A DNA stretch of 64,000 nt from positions 62,001 to 126,000 of the forward strand of contig PBQA01000037.1 in assembly GCA_002724925.1 (NCBI GenBank). Direction: 5' to 3'. The stretch is from Oceanospirillaceae bacterium. Lineage in GTDB: Bacteria; Pseudomonadota; Gammaproteobacteria; Pseudomonadales; Oceanobacteraceae. Each line of letters starts with the position of its first letter. Positions within the stretch are counted from its first letter, which is position 1. Positions 54,008 to 63,494 of this stretch are shown here, piece after piece. Below the pieces are notes generated by a model. It was not told the DNA's origin and did no database searches. It saw only the letters and a program-made list of their open reading frames with translations. Made by a program: the position numbers and the translations under genes.

Positions 54008-54035
54008 AGAAAGTGATACTATAGTGATACTTTCT
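54008..54035. promoter_or_regulatory. Palindromic operator upstream of the toxin-antitoxin operon
   Basis: AGAAAGT (54008-54014) and its complement ACTTTCT (54029-54035) flank two direct copies of GTGATACT. It ends 17 bp before the antitoxin ATG. Such a site fits Phd/YefM antitoxin autorepression. Confidence 0.65.
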
Positions 54036-54052
54036 CTTGTCGAGGATCAGTC

Positions 54053-54310
54053 ATGAAAACCGAGCTTGTTACCAGCCTGAAGCGCCAGGCAACGCGCATC
54101 CTTGCTGATCTTCACGAAACCAAAGAGCCTGTGTTGATTACAGAACATGGTCAGCCTTCAGCGTATTTGCTGGATGTGCATGACTACGAGCAGTTGATGA
54201 CCCGGATGAGCATCCTTGAAGGGATCGCCCGCGGTGAGCAAGCGGTCAAGGATGGTCGCGTTATGTCTCAGAGTGAAGCTAAGGATCGGCTTTCAAAATG
54301 GATGAAGTAA
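54053..54310 (+). CDS. Phd/YefM-family antitoxin
   Basis: 85 aa. The N-terminal Phd/YefM DNA-binding fold is recognisable (LVTSLKRQATRILADLHETK, then EPVLITEHGQPSAYLLDVHDYE), with a C-terminal toxin-binding segment (LEGIARGEQAVKDGRVMSQSEAKDRL). It should neutralise the toxin encoded directly downstream (13-bp overlap) and, with it, repress the operon through the palindrome upstream. Confidence 0.93.
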   Translation: MKTELVTSLKRQATRILADLHETKEPVLITEHGQPSAYLLDVHDYEQLMTRMSILEGIARGEQAVKDGRVMSQSEAKDRLSKWMK

Positions 54311-54612
54311 CACCTGCTGAACTGATCTGGACGAAGCCTGCTGTTCAGGATCTTGACTCGCTGGCCGAGTATATAGCGTTATCGAATCCAGTTGCCGCAG
54401 GTGAACTGGTACAGCGAGTGTTCAACGCGGTTGAACGTCTGTCTCGTTTTCCCGAATCCGGGCGTTTCCCTCTGGAACTCGAGGGTTTTCCTTACCGCGA
54501 AGTTATTGTTGACCCTTGTCGCGTCTTCTACCGAATTGAGAACAGCAAGGTGTTTATTCTGCACGTATATCGCCAAGAGCGGGATATACGCCGGTTTCTT
54601 GTAGGTGCCTGA
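54298..54612 (+). CDS. RelE/ParE-family toxin
   Basis: 104 aa. The ParE/RelE fold pattern is clear: LIWTKPAVQDLDSLAEYIA at the start, PVAAGELVQRVFNAVERLSRFPESGR, then YREVIVDPCRVFYRIENSKVFILHVYRQ split over the last strands. RelE-type members cleave mRNA on ribosomes, whereas ParE-type members poison gyrase; the SGRFPLELEGFPYREVIV pattern favours the ParE-like group. ATG 54298 overlaps the antitoxin gene by 13 bp. Confidence 0.92.
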   Translation: MDEVTPAELIWTKPAVQDLDSLAEYIALSNPVAAGELVQRVFNAVERLSRFPESGRFPLELEGFPYREVIVDPCRVFYRIENSKVFILHVYRQERDIRRFLVGA

Positions 54613-54684
54613 TTCTAAGATGGAACTCGCACGCCCGGATTTACACCAATTAATTAACTATGACTCGATTTACGGAGCCCTTGT

Positions 54685-56073
54685 ATGACGACTGAATTCC
54701 GCACCGAACGTGACAGCATGGGCGAAGTGCAGGTGCCGGCGGATGCGCTATATGGCGCACAGACGCAGCGGGCGATTGATAATTTTGCCATTGCCGGGAC
54801 GCCAATGCCGATCGCATTTATCCGCGCTTTGCTTGATTTGAAGCGTGCAGCAGCGGAGGCGAACGCGGCTCTGGATCAATTGGATCAGGCGCGCACAGAT
54901 GCGATCGTAGCGTCGGTGATTCAGCTGCAGGGGTCGGCAGAACTGATGTCGCACTTCCCGGTGGATGTCTTTCAGACAGGGTCTGGAACCAGTTCTAATA
55001 TGAATGCCAATGAGGTACTGGCAACGCTGGCGTCGCGGAACCTGGGCGAGGAAGTATCCCCAAATGACGATGTAAACAGCGGCCAGAGCAGCAATGATGT
55101 TATTCCCTCGGCCATGCATATCGCGGCAGCAGTTGCTCTGGAGAATGAGCTGTTGCCGGCATTGGCGCATCTGGTTGAGGTGCTGGAGCAGAAGGCCGTC
55201 TCTCTTGCGCACATCACTAAAACAGGCCGCACGCATTTAATGGATGCCATGCCGGTGCGTTTCGATCAGGTGTTAGGTGGCTGGTCAGCGCAGATCCAGC
55301 ACGCTATGCGTAAACTGGAAGATGCGGGTGGTGAACTTCAGGGGTTGGTCATCGGTGGTACCGCTGTGGGTACTGGGGTAAACGCTTCAGGAGGCTTTTC
55401 TGAGGCCGTTTGTGAGCGACTTAACGAGCTGACCGGCCTGAATTTTTATCCGGCTGAAAACCGGTTTGCGGGCATGGGCGCACAGGATGTTGTTGTCTCT
55501 GTTTCAGGTGTATTAAAGACGCTGGCCGTTGCGTTGATGAAAATAAGTAATGATCTGCGCTGGATGAATTCAGGGCCGCTGGCGGGCTTAGGCGAAATTG
55601 AATTGCCCGCGTTGCAGCCTGGGTCTTCGATTATGCCGGGTAAGGTCAACCCGGTCATTCCCGAGGCAGTTGCCATGGCGTCGGCTCAGGTAATTGGCAA
55701 TGACACCAGCATCACGGTGGCGGGGCAGTCGGGCAACTTCGAGTTAAATGTCATGCTGCCCTTGCTGGCCAGTAAGTTACTCGACAGTCTGGCGTTGATG
55801 ACGCGCTCTGCGTCCAGCCTGGCGGATGATGCCATCCTTGGGTTTAAAGTGCGGGAAGAACAGGTTGCTGGGCCGCTTTCGAAAAACCCGGTGTTAGTCA
55901 CGGCGCTGAATCCGGTGATTGGCTATCTGAAAGCGGCGGAGATTGCTAAGGCCGCCTACAAACAGGGACGGCCGGTGCTGGAGGTCGCGGAAGAAATGAC
56001 CGACCTGAGCCGTCAGGAGCTGGAATCCCTGTTGGACCCTCAGGCGCTCACCGAGTCAGATCAGAGCTCGTAA
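54685..56073 (+). CDS. fumC: Class II fumarate hydratase
   Basis: 462 aa. It hydrates fumarate to L-malate in the TCA cycle without an Fe-S cluster. Signature GSSIMPGKVNPVIPE with the catalytic serine loop; TGSGTSSNMNANEV substrate site; KTGRTHLMDAMPV. N-terminal start TEFRTERDSMGEVQVPADALYGAQTQRA (ATG 54685) is canonical. Oxygen-tolerant FumC type. The last 13 bp overlap the convergent lipoprotein gene. Confidence 0.97.
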   Translation: MTTEFRTERDSMGEVQVPADALYGAQTQRAIDNFAIAGTPMPIAFIRALLDLKRAAAEANAALDQLDQARTDAIVASVIQLQGSAELMSHFPVDVFQTGSGTSSNMNANEVLATLASRNLGEEVSPNDDVNSGQSSNDVIPSAMHIAAAVALENELLPALAHLVEVLEQKAVSLAHITKTGRTHLMDAMPVRFDQVLGGWSAQIQHAMRKLEDAGGELQGLVIGGTAVGTGVNASGGFSEAVCERLNELTGLNFYPAENRFAGMGAQDVVVSVSGVLKTLAVALMKISNDLRWMNSGPLAGLGEIELPALQPGSSIMPGKVNPVIPEAVAMASAQVIGNDTSITVAGQSGNFELNVMLPLLASKLLDSLALMTRSASSLADDAILGFKVREEQVAGPLSKNPVLVTALNPVIGYLKAAEIAKAAYKQGRPVLEVAEEMTDLSRQELESLLDPQALTESDQSS

Positions 56074-56465
56074 GTCGCTTTGCAATAAGCTACGCCTGAG
56101 GCCAATAAGTATTTCTGACAAACATTAAGAGTGCAGTAAAACTCATCCGTACGGGCTTCGTCAGGGCGAATAATTTCAGGTTCGCCCTGATAGCCTTTCT
56201 TGCAGAGTTCCGAGGCGCGTCTGTGCCAGATGTCTTTGAGGTTATTCAGCGTTTTTTCTTTTTGCAGCATCATGGCGGGAAGGTTCTCGTGGCGAACCTC
56301 AATAACGTACACCCCTTCGCTGACTTCCTTAGTGATGTAGCCGTCTGTCTGAACAGGCTGCTCCGGTGAGTCTAGCTGAACGGCCTGATACTCCAGCGGT
56401 GCGCAGCCCGCAAGATGAATAAGCAAGGTGAGTAGTAATACATGTGATAATCGCGGGGCGTTCAT
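56061..56465 (-). CDS. Hypothetical lipoprotein
   Basis: 134 aa with a lipobox HLAGC (acylated C21). The mature part has a charged N-terminal strand region (YITKEVSEGVYVIEVRHEN), a helix and four further cysteines toward the C-terminus, which could pair in the periplasm. No recognised family. Convergent with fumC, 13-bp overlap. Confidence 0.75.
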   Translation of the reverse strand: MNAPRLSHVLLLTLLIHLAGCAPLEYQAVQLDSPEQPVQTDGYITKEVSEGVYVIEVRHENLPAMMLQKEKTLNNLKDIWHRRASELCKKGYQGEPEIIRPDEARTDEFYCTLNVCQKYLLASGVAYCKATYEL

Positions 56466-56496
56466 GAACAGCCTAGAGTGCCTTGATGTAAAAGGC

Positions 56497-56973
56497 CTAT
56501 TCTGCCGTAATTTTTGCGAAAATGCCTCTGCTCAATGTCGCCAGATCGTCAGCACTCAAAGCAATTTCCAATCCGCGACGTCCGGCACTGATATGAATAT
56601 TCGGTAACGCCTGAGCAGAGAGGTCGATTACGGTAGGTAGCGCTTTCTTTTGTCCTAATGGACTGATGCCTCCTACGACGTAACCGGTGGTTCGCTCTGC
56701 TAATTTCGGGTCGGCCATGTCGGCCTTCTTTGCGCCCAGCGCCTTGGCGATGGACTTCAGGCTTAGAGTGTGTGAGACGGGCAAGACGGCAACAGCCAAC
56801 GCGCTTTTGTGGCCGCTCAGGCTGACCAGCAATGTTTTGAATACACTGTCTGGGTTCAGCCCAAGCTTCTCCGCTGCTTCAAGACCATAACTCTCAGCGG
56901 TAGCGTCATGGCTGTATTCAAGCAGCTCGTATGTTATGCCAGCTTTTTTAGCGGCGTTCACGGCAGGAGTCAC
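56497..56973 (-). CDS. ybaK: Cys-tRNA(Pro)/Cys-tRNA(Cys) deacylase YbaK
   Basis: 158 aa. It removes cysteine mischarged on tRNA-Pro. The YbaK fold blocks are clear: ITYELLEYSHD, VFKTLLVSLSG with the key lysine, KADMADPKLAERTTGYVVGG, and the C-terminal GRRGLEIALSADDLATL. Free-standing YbaK type rather than the ProRS insertion domain. Its ATG overlaps the DUF1653 stop by 4 bp. Confidence 0.94.
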   Translation of the reverse strand: MTPAVNAAKKAGITYELLEYSHDATAESYGLEAAEKLGLNPDSVFKTLLVSLSGHKSALAVAVLPVSHTLSLKSIAKALGAKKADMADPKLAERTTGYVVGGISPLGQKKALPTVIDLSAQALPNIHISAGRRGLEIALSADDLATLSRGIFAKITAE

Positions 56974-57212
56974 TCAATGTCTCCGATGTTGTCCTCGACG
57001 AAGCGGAAGCGTGGTTGTGTCCCTTCTGAGGTATTGACCTGTTCGGTGAACATCGCCAGTGGGCGGACCCAGTGGCTGAAGTCACCGTAGAGTGTCCGGT
57101 AGTGGACCAGCCATTCTTCCGTCTCACTGTGCCTTACCAGACCGAACACTTCATAGTCGCTGCCCTTGTAGTGGCGGTAACGACCCGCTGGAATCGTTGG
57201 AGTCTCGCTCAT
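56970..57212 (-). CDS. DUF1653 domain protein
   Basis: 80 aa from the ATG at 57212; an ATG five codons earlier would overlap the SIMPL gene. The single DUF1653 domain shows GRYRHYKGSDYEVFGLVRHSE, WLVHYRTLYGD and WVRPLAMFTEQV, all aromatic-rich family hallmarks. Function unknown. Between ybaK (4-bp overlap) and the SIMPL gene (4-bp gap). Confidence 0.88.
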   Translation of the reverse strand: MSETPTIPAGRYRHYKGSDYEVFGLVRHSETEEWLVHYRTLYGDFSHWVRPLAMFTEQVNTSEGTQPRFRFVEDNIGDIE

Positions 57213-57216
57213 CGGT

Positions 57217-57936
57217 TTAATCTTCATCCATTTCGAAGCGGACCTGAACCTGCTGGCTTATCGTCTGCTCCTGAATTTTCATACCGCTACCACTGTCGGC
57301 TTTTGCCGAACGCATCATGGGGGCACTTTCCAGCATCATTACGGGCTGAGGGAAGTGAGCCGCCTGCTCCTGAATCCAGATCACGCCTGTGATTTTCTGC
57401 CCAAGCGTTGCGGCCATTTCTTCAGCCTTAGCTTTGGCATCCAGCAGGGCCAGACGGCGAGCTTTGCTTTCGTGCTCTGCGGGCTTATCGAAGCCAAGGC
57501 TGGTGTTCTGGATGCGGTAACGCTCGTCGATCAGAACTTCTTCAAGAAACGGGCCATATTTTTGCAACGACCGCAGAGTGATAGTGACCGGACGGATGAC
57601 CCGGTGACCGATCAGCTGGCGTTTACCATTGCCCTGATATTCCCACTGGGGGTAGTTGCTGATACGCACTGACTCGATATCGTCTTCGGCGATGCCGTGC
57701 TTCTCTGCAACCTCAGATAGCTGGGCGAAAGCGTCATCGACCTTGTTTTTGGCGCTCACGAGGTCTTTTTCTGTGGCACTGAGTTCAACGGACAGTGTCA
57801 GGAAGTCCGGATAAACATCCAGTTTTCCCTGACCACTGACATCAATGTAAGCACTATCACTGAGTGCCGGTGCGCTCATACAGAGGGTAAGAAACAGTGC
57901 GCCCAGTACGGCAAGGAATGGTTTGTGAGTATTCAT
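57217..57936 (-). CDS. SIMPL (DUF541) domain periplasmic protein
   Basis: 239 aa with a Sec signal peptide (about 1-27, MSAPALS-D). The DUF541/SIMPL domain covers the rest: YIDVSGQGKLDVYPDFLTLSVEL at the start and AEEMAATLGQKITGVIWIQE near residue 175. Family members (BP26 of Brucella, YggE of E. coli) form periplasmic ring or channel-like assemblies and are linked to oxidative stress protection. Probably an operon with DUF1653 and ybaK. Confidence 0.92.
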   Translation of the reverse strand: MNTHKPFLAVLGALFLTLCMSAPALSDSAYIDVSGQGKLDVYPDFLTLSVELSATEKDLVSAKNKVDDAFAQLSEVAEKHGIAEDDIESVRISNYPQWEYQGNGKRQLIGHRVIRPVTITLRSLQKYGPFLEEVLIDERYRIQNTSLGFDKPAEHESKARRLALLDAKAKAEEMAATLGQKITGVIWIQEQAAHFPQPVMMLESAPMMRSAKADSGSGMKIQEQTISQQVQVRFEMDED

Positions 57937-57968
57937 GGCAATCGTCCTGTGTGAATCTCAGAGCAGTA

Positions 57969-58922
57969 TCAGTTACGGAAGTGGGTGTACCCTTCTTTGC
58001 TGAATACCAGTAATTCATTATTTTTGTGGACGCAGACATCTGCGTCGCCCGCGGTGACTTCACCTACGATCTGGCACTCGCGCAACCGTGCTGTAAGTGC
58101 ACAGGCTTCAATGCGCTCACGGGCATCAGCGGGAGCCGTAAACAGTAGCTGATAATCATCACCACCGGTCAGACATTCGTGCCAGCGCGGATGTTCCCCA
58201 CTGACAGCTGTCGGAATTTTTTCAGCATCCAGATTCATGACGACGCCGGATGCATTGGCGATGTGGCGCGTGTCCTGAATCAAACCATCAGAAATATCGA
58301 TCGCCGCGGTGGCGAGGCTGAGTAATAGGTGTCCGAAAGATAAGTGAACCCTGGGGTGATAATAGGGCGCGGTGTATTGGTCGTCTCTTGTCGGGTCTCT
58401 TAATACCTCGTCGAGGATCAGTGCTGCACCGCCGACTTTTCCCGTCAGCCAGATATCCTGGCCCGGACGTGCTGCATCGCGACGTAAGCCAAGCCCGCGG
58501 GGCAGCCAGCCTTGCACAGCAACGGTAATGGTCAGGTGTTCACCGTAGGTCGTATCGCCACCTAGTAATGGCATATTCAGCGTGTTTGCAGTCAGGCGCA
58601 GTCCTGCGGCAAGGTCGCGAAGAAACCAGTCTTCGCTGTTATTGAGTGTCAGAGCAAGATGAAAGCCCTGTGGTACGGCACCCATCGCGGCAAGGTCGCT
58701 GGTGGCGCAGCGCAGAGCGCGGCCAGCAATTAAGCCGGGAGGAGCGTCAGCAGGAAAATGTACGCCCGCGACCTGAGTATCAATGCTCTGGGCGAGTTCC
58801 ATATCGGCGGGGGGAGTGATCAGGGAGCAGTCATCACCGATCCCCAGCAGCAAGTCGCTTGCTGCCGGGTAGCCGGTAGAAAAGCAGTCGCGGATCAGGT
58901 CAAACTCTGAAGACTGCGGCAA
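57969..58922 (-). CDS. thiL: Thiamine-monophosphate kinase
   Basis: 317 aa. It phosphorylates thiamine monophosphate to thiamine diphosphate. The N-terminal LGIGDDCSLITPP with Asp ligands, the block SIDTQVAGVHFPADAPP, and the kinase motifs GGDTTYGEHLTITVAVQG (split at the Gly) and AIDISDGLIQDTRHIA follow in the PurM/ThiL order. It ends with TGGDDYQLLFTAP. Four bases separate it from nusB, as in many proteobacteria. Confidence 0.96.
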   Translation of the reverse strand: MPQSSEFDLIRDCFSTGYPAASDLLLGIGDDCSLITPPADMELAQSIDTQVAGVHFPADAPPGLIAGRALRCATSDLAAMGAVPQGFHLALTLNNSEDWFLRDLAAGLRLTANTLNMPLLGGDTTYGEHLTITVAVQGWLPRGLGLRRDAARPGQDIWLTGKVGGAALILDEVLRDPTRDDQYTAPYYHPRVHLSFGHLLLSLATAAIDISDGLIQDTRHIANASGVVMNLDAEKIPTAVSGEHPRWHECLTGGDDYQLLFTAPADARERIEACALTARLRECQIVGEVTAGDADVCVHKNNELLVFSKEGYTHFRN

Positions 58923-58925
58923 AAC

Positions 58926-59387
58926 TCAGCGTTTTCCGCCGCGAATTTCGACCATACGTTCGCGTTGTGCCAGCTTATCGAGCACACCGTTAACGTATTT
59001 GTGACCATCGGTTGCGCCGAAAGTCTTTGCCAGCTCAATAGCCTCGTTAATGACGACCTTGTAAGGAACGTCGATACGGTGGCACATTTCGAAGGCACCT
59101 AAACGAAGAATAGCCAGTTCAACTGGAGTCAGCTCATCGAGGCGACGATCCAGGAAGGGCTGAATTTTCTCGTCCAGCACGCTCTTTTCTTTCGGCACGC
59201 CATGAAGGATGTCATGGAAATATTCGTCATCCACTTTGCTCATGTCGTTATCAGTGCGGAATTCGGCTTCGATATCGCCAAGGCCGCTACCAGACACTTG
59301 CCATTGATACAGTGCCTGCAATGCAAAGCGGCGCGCTTTACGGCGTGCAGCCGGGCTGGATTTTTGATGGCCAGAAGCTCGGGACAT
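58926..59387 (-). CDS. nusB: Transcription antitermination factor NusB
   Basis: 153 aa helical protein. [18 protein letters not shown] is the conserved N-terminal box-A RNA binding segment, and [29 protein letters not shown] (interrupted here) the conserved C-terminal part. With NusE it binds boxA of rRNA leaders. Located between ribH and thiL, the standard gammaproteobacterial order. Confidence 0.97.
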   Translation of the reverse strand: MSRASGHQKSSPAARRKARRFALQALYQWQVSGSGLGDIEAEFRTDNDMSKVDDEYFHDILHGVPKEKSVLDEKIQPFLDRRLDELTPVELAILRLGAFEMCHRIDVPYKVVINEAIELAKTFGATDGHKYVNGVLDKLAQRERMVEIRGGKR

Positions 59388-59392
59388 TGTCC

Positions 59393-59869
59393 TTACGCCT
59401 CCATAGCTTTGAGCAGTGCAACCATTTCAAAGGCTGACATTGCTGCTTCTTCACCCTTGTTACCTGCCTTGGTACCAGAGCGTTCGATGGCTTGTTCGAT
59501 GGTGTCGACGGTCAGGACACCGAAAGCGACCGGAATATCGTATTCCATCATCACGGAGGCCAGGCCTTTTGAGCATTCGCCGGCAACAAATTCAAAGTGC
59601 GGAGTACCACCACGAATCACCGCACCCAGAGCGATGACAGCATCGTAGTTGCCAGACGCCGCTGCTTTTTTCACAACCAGTGGAATCTCGACAGCACCTG
59701 GTGCGCGGATGATAGTAATGTCTTCTTTCTTTACGCCGTGACGCGTCAGTGAGTCGACAGCACCTTCAAGCAGGCTTTCAACAACAAAGGCGTTCCAGCG
59801 GCCAACTACGATGGCGTACTTACCATCGTTCGGGGTCAGATTCCCTTCAATTGTACGGATGTCTTTCAT
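59393..59869 (-). CDS. ribH: 6,7-dimethyl-8-ribityllumazine synthase
   Basis: 158 aa. It condenses 5-amino-6-ribitylamino-uracil with dihydroxybutanone phosphate. The binding loop [17 protein letters not shown], the [15 protein letters not shown] block and the catalytic histidine in [17 protein letters not shown] are intact. It probably forms an icosahedral or pentameric shell in the cytoplasm. Five bases before nusB, 20 after ribBX. Confidence 0.97.
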   Translation of the reverse strand: MKDIRTIEGNLTPNDGKYAIVVGRWNAFVVESLLEGAVDSLTRHGVKKEDITIIRAPGAVEIPLVVKKAAASGNYDAVIALGAVIRGGTPHFEFVAGECSKGLASVMMEYDIPVAFGVLTVDTIEQAIERSGTKAGNKGEEAAMSAFEMVALLKAMEA

Positions 59870-59889
59870 AATGATTTCCTGTCGGTCAA

Positions 59890-61005
59890 TTATTCGCTGA
59901 ATGGCAGATATTCGGTGATTTCAAGATCAAAACCGGATATGCCACTGTATTTCATTTCGGAACTGAGCAGTCGCATCTTACGGACGTTCAGTTCACGCAG
60001 AATCTGAGAACCGGTGCCAATGGTCAGAAAGGCACCGCTGCTGTCTGTATTCGGACTGCGCATGGGCTTGGCGCGACCAAAGAAGTTGTCGAGTGACGCG
60101 CTGACGTCTTCTTTTTGATCGGCTGAAAGCAGGACCAGAACGCCTTTGCCTTCTTTCGCAATATGCTCCAGTGCCGCCGTCGAAGACCAGCTACCAGATT
60201 CGCAGGTGCGCAAGCCCAGAACGTCACGGATCATATTATTGGTCTGCACGCGAACCAGAGTCGGTTCTTCGGGCTCAATGTCGCCCATCGTCAATGCGAG
60301 GTGCGTTTCGTTCTGAATCGTGTCGCGGAAAGTGATCAGGTTAAAGTCACCGAATTCGGTATGTGCTTTATCTTCAGAGACGACTTCAATGGTTTTCTCG
60401 TTCGCCATACGGTATTGAATCAGGTCGGCAATAGTGCCGACTTTCAGGCCGTGTTTTTCTGCGAAGACTTCGAGGTCAGGGCGGCGGGCCATGGTGCCGT
60501 CGGCGTTCATGACTTCAACAATGGCCGCTGATGGAATCAGACCAGCCAGGCGCGCAAGGTCGCAGCCCGCTTCGGTATGACCTGCACGGCTCAGTACGCC
60601 GCCAGGGCGGGCGCGTAGCGGAAAGATATGACCAGGCTGTACGATGTCATCGGGCTTACCCATAGGGTTTACCGCTGCAAGAATCGTAGCTGCGCGGTCA
60701 GCCGCTGAAATACCGGTGGTAACGCCTTCTGCCGCTTCGATAGATACGGTAAATGGTGTAGAGAACTTAGCGCCGTTGCCCGCGACCATTGACGGCAGAC
60801 CCAGATAATCACAGCGCTCACCCGTCAGGGTCAGGCAGATCAGACCGCGGGCTTCTGTTGCCATAAAGTTGATGATGTCGGGGGTGACTTTCTCAGACGC
60901 TACAATGATATCGCCTTCGTTTTCGCGATCCTCGTCATCCATCAGGATAACCATTTTACCATCGCGGATATCGGCAATAATTTCTTCGATACTGTTCAGA
61001 GCCAT
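59890..61005 (-). CDS. ribBX: 3,4-dihydroxy-2-butanone-4-phosphate synthase with degenerate GTP cyclohydrolase II domain (RibBX)
   Basis: 371 aa. The N-terminal RibB domain is intact: [11 protein letters not shown] (22-32), the conserved metal/substrate acidic loop, [19 protein letters not shown] (133-151). The C-terminal half is GTP cyclohydrolase II-like, but the zinc site is broken: where RibA has SEC...RRCDCG, this protein has NNM258 and RTC268ES270G, leaving one of three cysteines. This is the RibBX type (known from Shewanella and relatives), which supplies only the RibB reaction; a separate ribA is expected elsewhere. Confidence 0.9.
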   Translation of the reverse strand: MALNSIEEIIADIRDGKMVILMDDEDRENEGDIIVASEKVTPDIINFMATEARGLICLTLTGERCDYLGLPSMVAGNGAKFSTPFTVSIEAAEGVTTGISAADRAATILAAVNPMGKPDDIVQPGHIFPLRARPGGVLSRAGHTEAGCDLARLAGLIPSAAIVEVMNADGTMARRPDLEVFAEKHGLKVGTIADLIQYRMANEKTIEVVSEDKAHTEFGDFNLITFRDTIQNETHLALTMGDIEPEEPTLVRVQTNNMIRDVLGLRTCESGSWSSTAALEHIAKEGKGVLVLLSADQKEDVSASLDNFFGRAKPMRSPNTDSSGAFLTIGTGSQILRELNVRKMRLLSSEMKYSGISGFDLEITEYLPFSE

Positions 61006-61017
61006 AATACTTCCCGG

Positions 61018-61668
61018 TTATTTCCAGAAGCCGTTCTCAGCGAGGAACGCTGGTGTCAGGCGACTTTCATCGTGTGTTTTTTGTCCCAGAAGCTGCTCGA
61101 GGTAACGTGCAATCACGTCGACCTCAAGGTGGACTTCTGCTCCGGCTTCCAGGTCGGCCAGAGTCGTTTCCTGTGCCGTATGAGGCACAATATTCAATTC
61201 AAAACCTGTTGCTGTCAGTGCGTTCGTTGTCAGGCTGACACCATCGACGGTGACTGAGCCTTTAGCGGCAATGTAGCGACGCAGATCGGCGGGCACTTCT
61301 ATGTCAAAGCGGATTGAGCGCGCATCAGCTTTGCGTCCGCGGACAACACCTACACCGTCGACATGACCACTGACAATATGGCCGCCCATGCGGGTCGTTG
61401 GCAGCATCGCTTTCTCAAGGTTTACCTTTGTTCCGGGTGACCATTGAGCAATACGCGTGTGAGCCAGAGACTCTCGTGAAACATCAGCTTCAAAACCGTC
61501 GGCATGGGCAGCAACAACGGTCAGGCAGACACCATTGGTTGCAATGCTGTCGCCGAGTTTTACGTCGCTCAGATCGAGGTTGCCTGTACTGATCCGAAGA
61601 CGCAGATCACCTTGCTCAGATCGGGTACTGGCTATTTTACCAACCGCTTCAATAATACCGGTAAACAC
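61018..61668 (-). CDS. ribE: Riboflavin synthase, alpha chain
   Basis: 216 aa (also called ribC in some organisms). Two tandem lumazine-binding domains: MFTGIIEAVG at the N-terminus and VSGHVDGVGVV at the start of the second repeat, with SIATNGVCLTV and SVTVDGVSLTTN as matching internal blocks. It dismutates two lumazines to riboflavin and the diaminouracil precursor. Two bases after ribD and 12 before ribBX. Confidence 0.96.
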   Translation of the reverse strand: MFTGIIEAVGKIASTRSEQGDLRLRISTGNLDLSDVKLGDSIATNGVCLTVVAAHADGFEADVSRESLAHTRIAQWSPGTKVNLEKAMLPTTRMGGHIVSGHVDGVGVVRGRKADARSIRFDIEVPADLRRYIAAKGSVTVDGVSLTTNALTATGFELNIVPHTAQETTLADLEAGAEVHLEVDVIARYLEQLLGQKTHDESRLTPAFLAENGFWK

Positions 61669-61669
61669 G

Positions 61670-62809
61670 TCAGGCCCTTTCTGCTGCAGTGGAAGTATCG
61701 GGGCGTAGGGTCAGACGCAGGTCATTTCCGACCATACGAACGTCCTGCCATTGCCAGCGGATCTGCTGTTTCATCTTGCTGAATGGCAATGATAGCAGTG
61801 GCCGCGCGTCACTTCCGAGTAATGTTGGCGCGCAGTATACGATAAGTTCGTCGGCGAGGCCTGCACTGACAAAGGCGCCGGCGAGTTTTGCGCCGCTTTC
61901 TACCAGGATTTCGTTGTTGCCCTCAGAAGCGAGATGGCGCAATAGTCCTTCGATGTCAGTATTACCATCGAGATCGCCTGCCCAGTAGCCGAGCCGCCCA
62001 ATAGTTTCATCACGACTGATCGCGGTGACCGGGGGCGTGCGACTGGCAATCAGGATGTCGCCGGCTTTATCAAAGATGGCGGCCTCGCCGTTCACGCGGT
62101 GTGTCCCGTCAATGATTACTCGCAGCGGTTGTCGGCGCAGAGCCTCTGGAATATCCAGCTCCGCCTCTTCAGGTCGAACCGTCATGGACGGGTTATCAAG
62201 AATCACGCTGTCCGCACCTGTAATTATCGCACAGCTTTGTGCTCTGAGCTTCTGAACGTCCCGTCTCGCGCTACTGCCAGTGATCCATTGGCTCTCGCCG
62301 GACGCCATTGCAGTGCGCCCGTCCAGGCTCATGGCGAGCTTGATACGCACATAAGGAAGGCCTGTGCGCATGCGCTTCATAAACCCCGCATTAATGGCAT
62401 CTGCTTCTGGCTCAAGACACGACTCTACAACCTCAATACCAGCTTGTCTGAGCATCTCGTATCCGCGCCCGGCGACGCTTGGATTCGGGTCGCGGACAGC
62501 GCCAACGACTCTGGATACGCCGGCTTTGATCAGCCCTTCTGCGCAAGGGGGGGTTCGCCCATAGTGACTACAGGGTTCCAGCGTGACGTAGGCGGTCGCG
62601 CCTTGTGCTTTATCACCGGCGGCACGCAAAGCGTGAACCTCAGCGTGGGGTTCGCCGGCTTTCTGGTGCCAGCCTTCGCCGACTTTGATTCCGTCTTTGA
62701 CGATAACGCAGCCCACGCGCGGGTTAGGACTGGTGGTAAACCGCCCTTTTTTTGCCAATCGGAGGGCTTCAGCCATCCACTTCACGTCTGCGGTTGACTG
62801 GCAGCTCAT
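61670..62809 (-). CDS. ribD: Bifunctional pyrimidine deaminase/reductase
   Basis: 379 aa. The N-terminal cytidine-deaminase-like domain has zinc motif [11 protein letters not shown] and [11 protein letters not shown] (the catalytic E and three ligands). The C-terminal reductase domain starts [18 protein letters not shown] and includes DEIIVYC-like and [13 protein letters not shown] segments. It performs steps 2 and 3 of riboflavin synthesis. Overlaps nrdR by 4 bp. Confidence 0.97.
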   Translation of the reverse strand: MSCQSTADVKWMAEALRLAKKGRFTTSPNPRVGCVIVKDGIKVGEGWHQKAGEPHAEVHALRAAGDKAQGATAYVTLEPCSHYGRTPPCAEGLIKAGVSRVVGAVRDPNPSVAGRGYEMLRQAGIEVVESCLEPEADAINAGFMKRMRTGLPYVRIKLAMSLDGRTAMASGESQWITGSSARRDVQKLRAQSCAIITGADSVILDNPSMTVRPEEAELDIPEALRRQPLRVIIDGTHRVNGEAAIFDKAGDILIASRTPPVTAISRDETIGRLGYWAGDLDGNTDIEGLLRHLASEGNNEILVESGAKLAGAFVSAGLADELIVYCAPTLLGSDARPLLSLPFSKMKQQIRWQWQDVRMVGNDLRLTLRPDTSTAAERA

Positions 62810-63354
62810 GATGATTCCTTCTGGCTGTGATCACTCTCATGGGGGTCATTGCCTGTCAGAGAGGGCGAATTCTCAACGGCTTTAACAACCGCAGGCGAGG
62901 CTGCCTTCAGGCTGATGCGCTCAATCTCGGCGCGGAATTCTTCCAGATCTTTAAAGCTGCGGTAAACCGACGCAAAACGCACGAACGCGACCTCGTCTAA
63001 GGAGCGCAGCTCGTCCATCACCCATTCGCCAACATCACGACTGGCGACTTCGCGCTCACCCGTGGCTCTGAGCTTTTGTTTGATGTGGGTAATGGCCGCT
63101 TCGATGGACTCAATACTGACAGGGCGCTTTTCAAGGGCGCGCTGAATGCCAGAGCGAAGTTTGTCTTCATCAAAGGGTTCGCGTTTTCCGTCTTGCTTGA
63201 TCACTCGCGGCATGACGAGTTCGGCGGTTTCAAAGGTGGTGAAACGCTCACCACAGAGGATGCATTCCCGGCGCCGACGGATTTGTTCACCGTCAGCCAC
63301 AAGACGTGAGTCTATGACTTTGGTTTCCGGATGTGCGCAGAAAGGGCAATGCAT
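62806..63354 (-). CDS. nrdR: Transcriptional repressor NrdR
   Basis: 182 aa from the ATG at 63354, which gives the canonical start [17 protein letters not shown]. Zinc ribbon C3/C6 and C31/C34, followed by an ATP-cone (about 49-139) that senses ATP/dATP. It represses ribonucleotide reductase genes. First gene of the nrdR-ribD-ribE-ribBX-ribH-nusB-thiL operon. The C-terminal ~30 residues are longer and more variable than in E. coli NrdR (149 aa). Confidence 0.97.
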   Translation of the reverse strand: MHCPFCAHPETKVIDSRLVADGEQIRRRRECILCGERFTTFETAELVMPRVIKQDGKREPFDEDKLRSGIQRALEKRPVSIESIEAAITHIKQKLRATGEREVASRDVGEWVMDELRSLDEVAFVRFASVYRSFKDLEEFRAEIERISLKAASPAVVKAVENSPSLTGNDPHESDHSQKESS

Positions 63355-63431
63355 ATTAAAGAGCGTTCCGTTCGAATAAAAGCGGAGGAAATATGGCCGC
63401 AATGGTACTCAGGTTCGGTCCATGCAGCAAT

Positions 63432-63457
63432 AAAAAAGGGCCGCTGATGCGGCCCCC
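63432..63457 (-). terminator. Terminator of the metal-dependent hydrolase gene
   Basis: On the minus strand: GGGGCCGC-ATCA-GCGGCCC followed by TTTTTT. It separates that gene from the nrdR operon. Confidence 0.9.
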
Positions 63458-63494
63458 TGACAAGAACGGAATGTTCCGTTTGCCTGTCGGCTGA

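Noticed and set aside
62099..62797. 232-codon plus-strand frame inside ribD
   Set aside because: Antisense to the conserved deaminase/reductase; low-complexity, non-protein-like translation.
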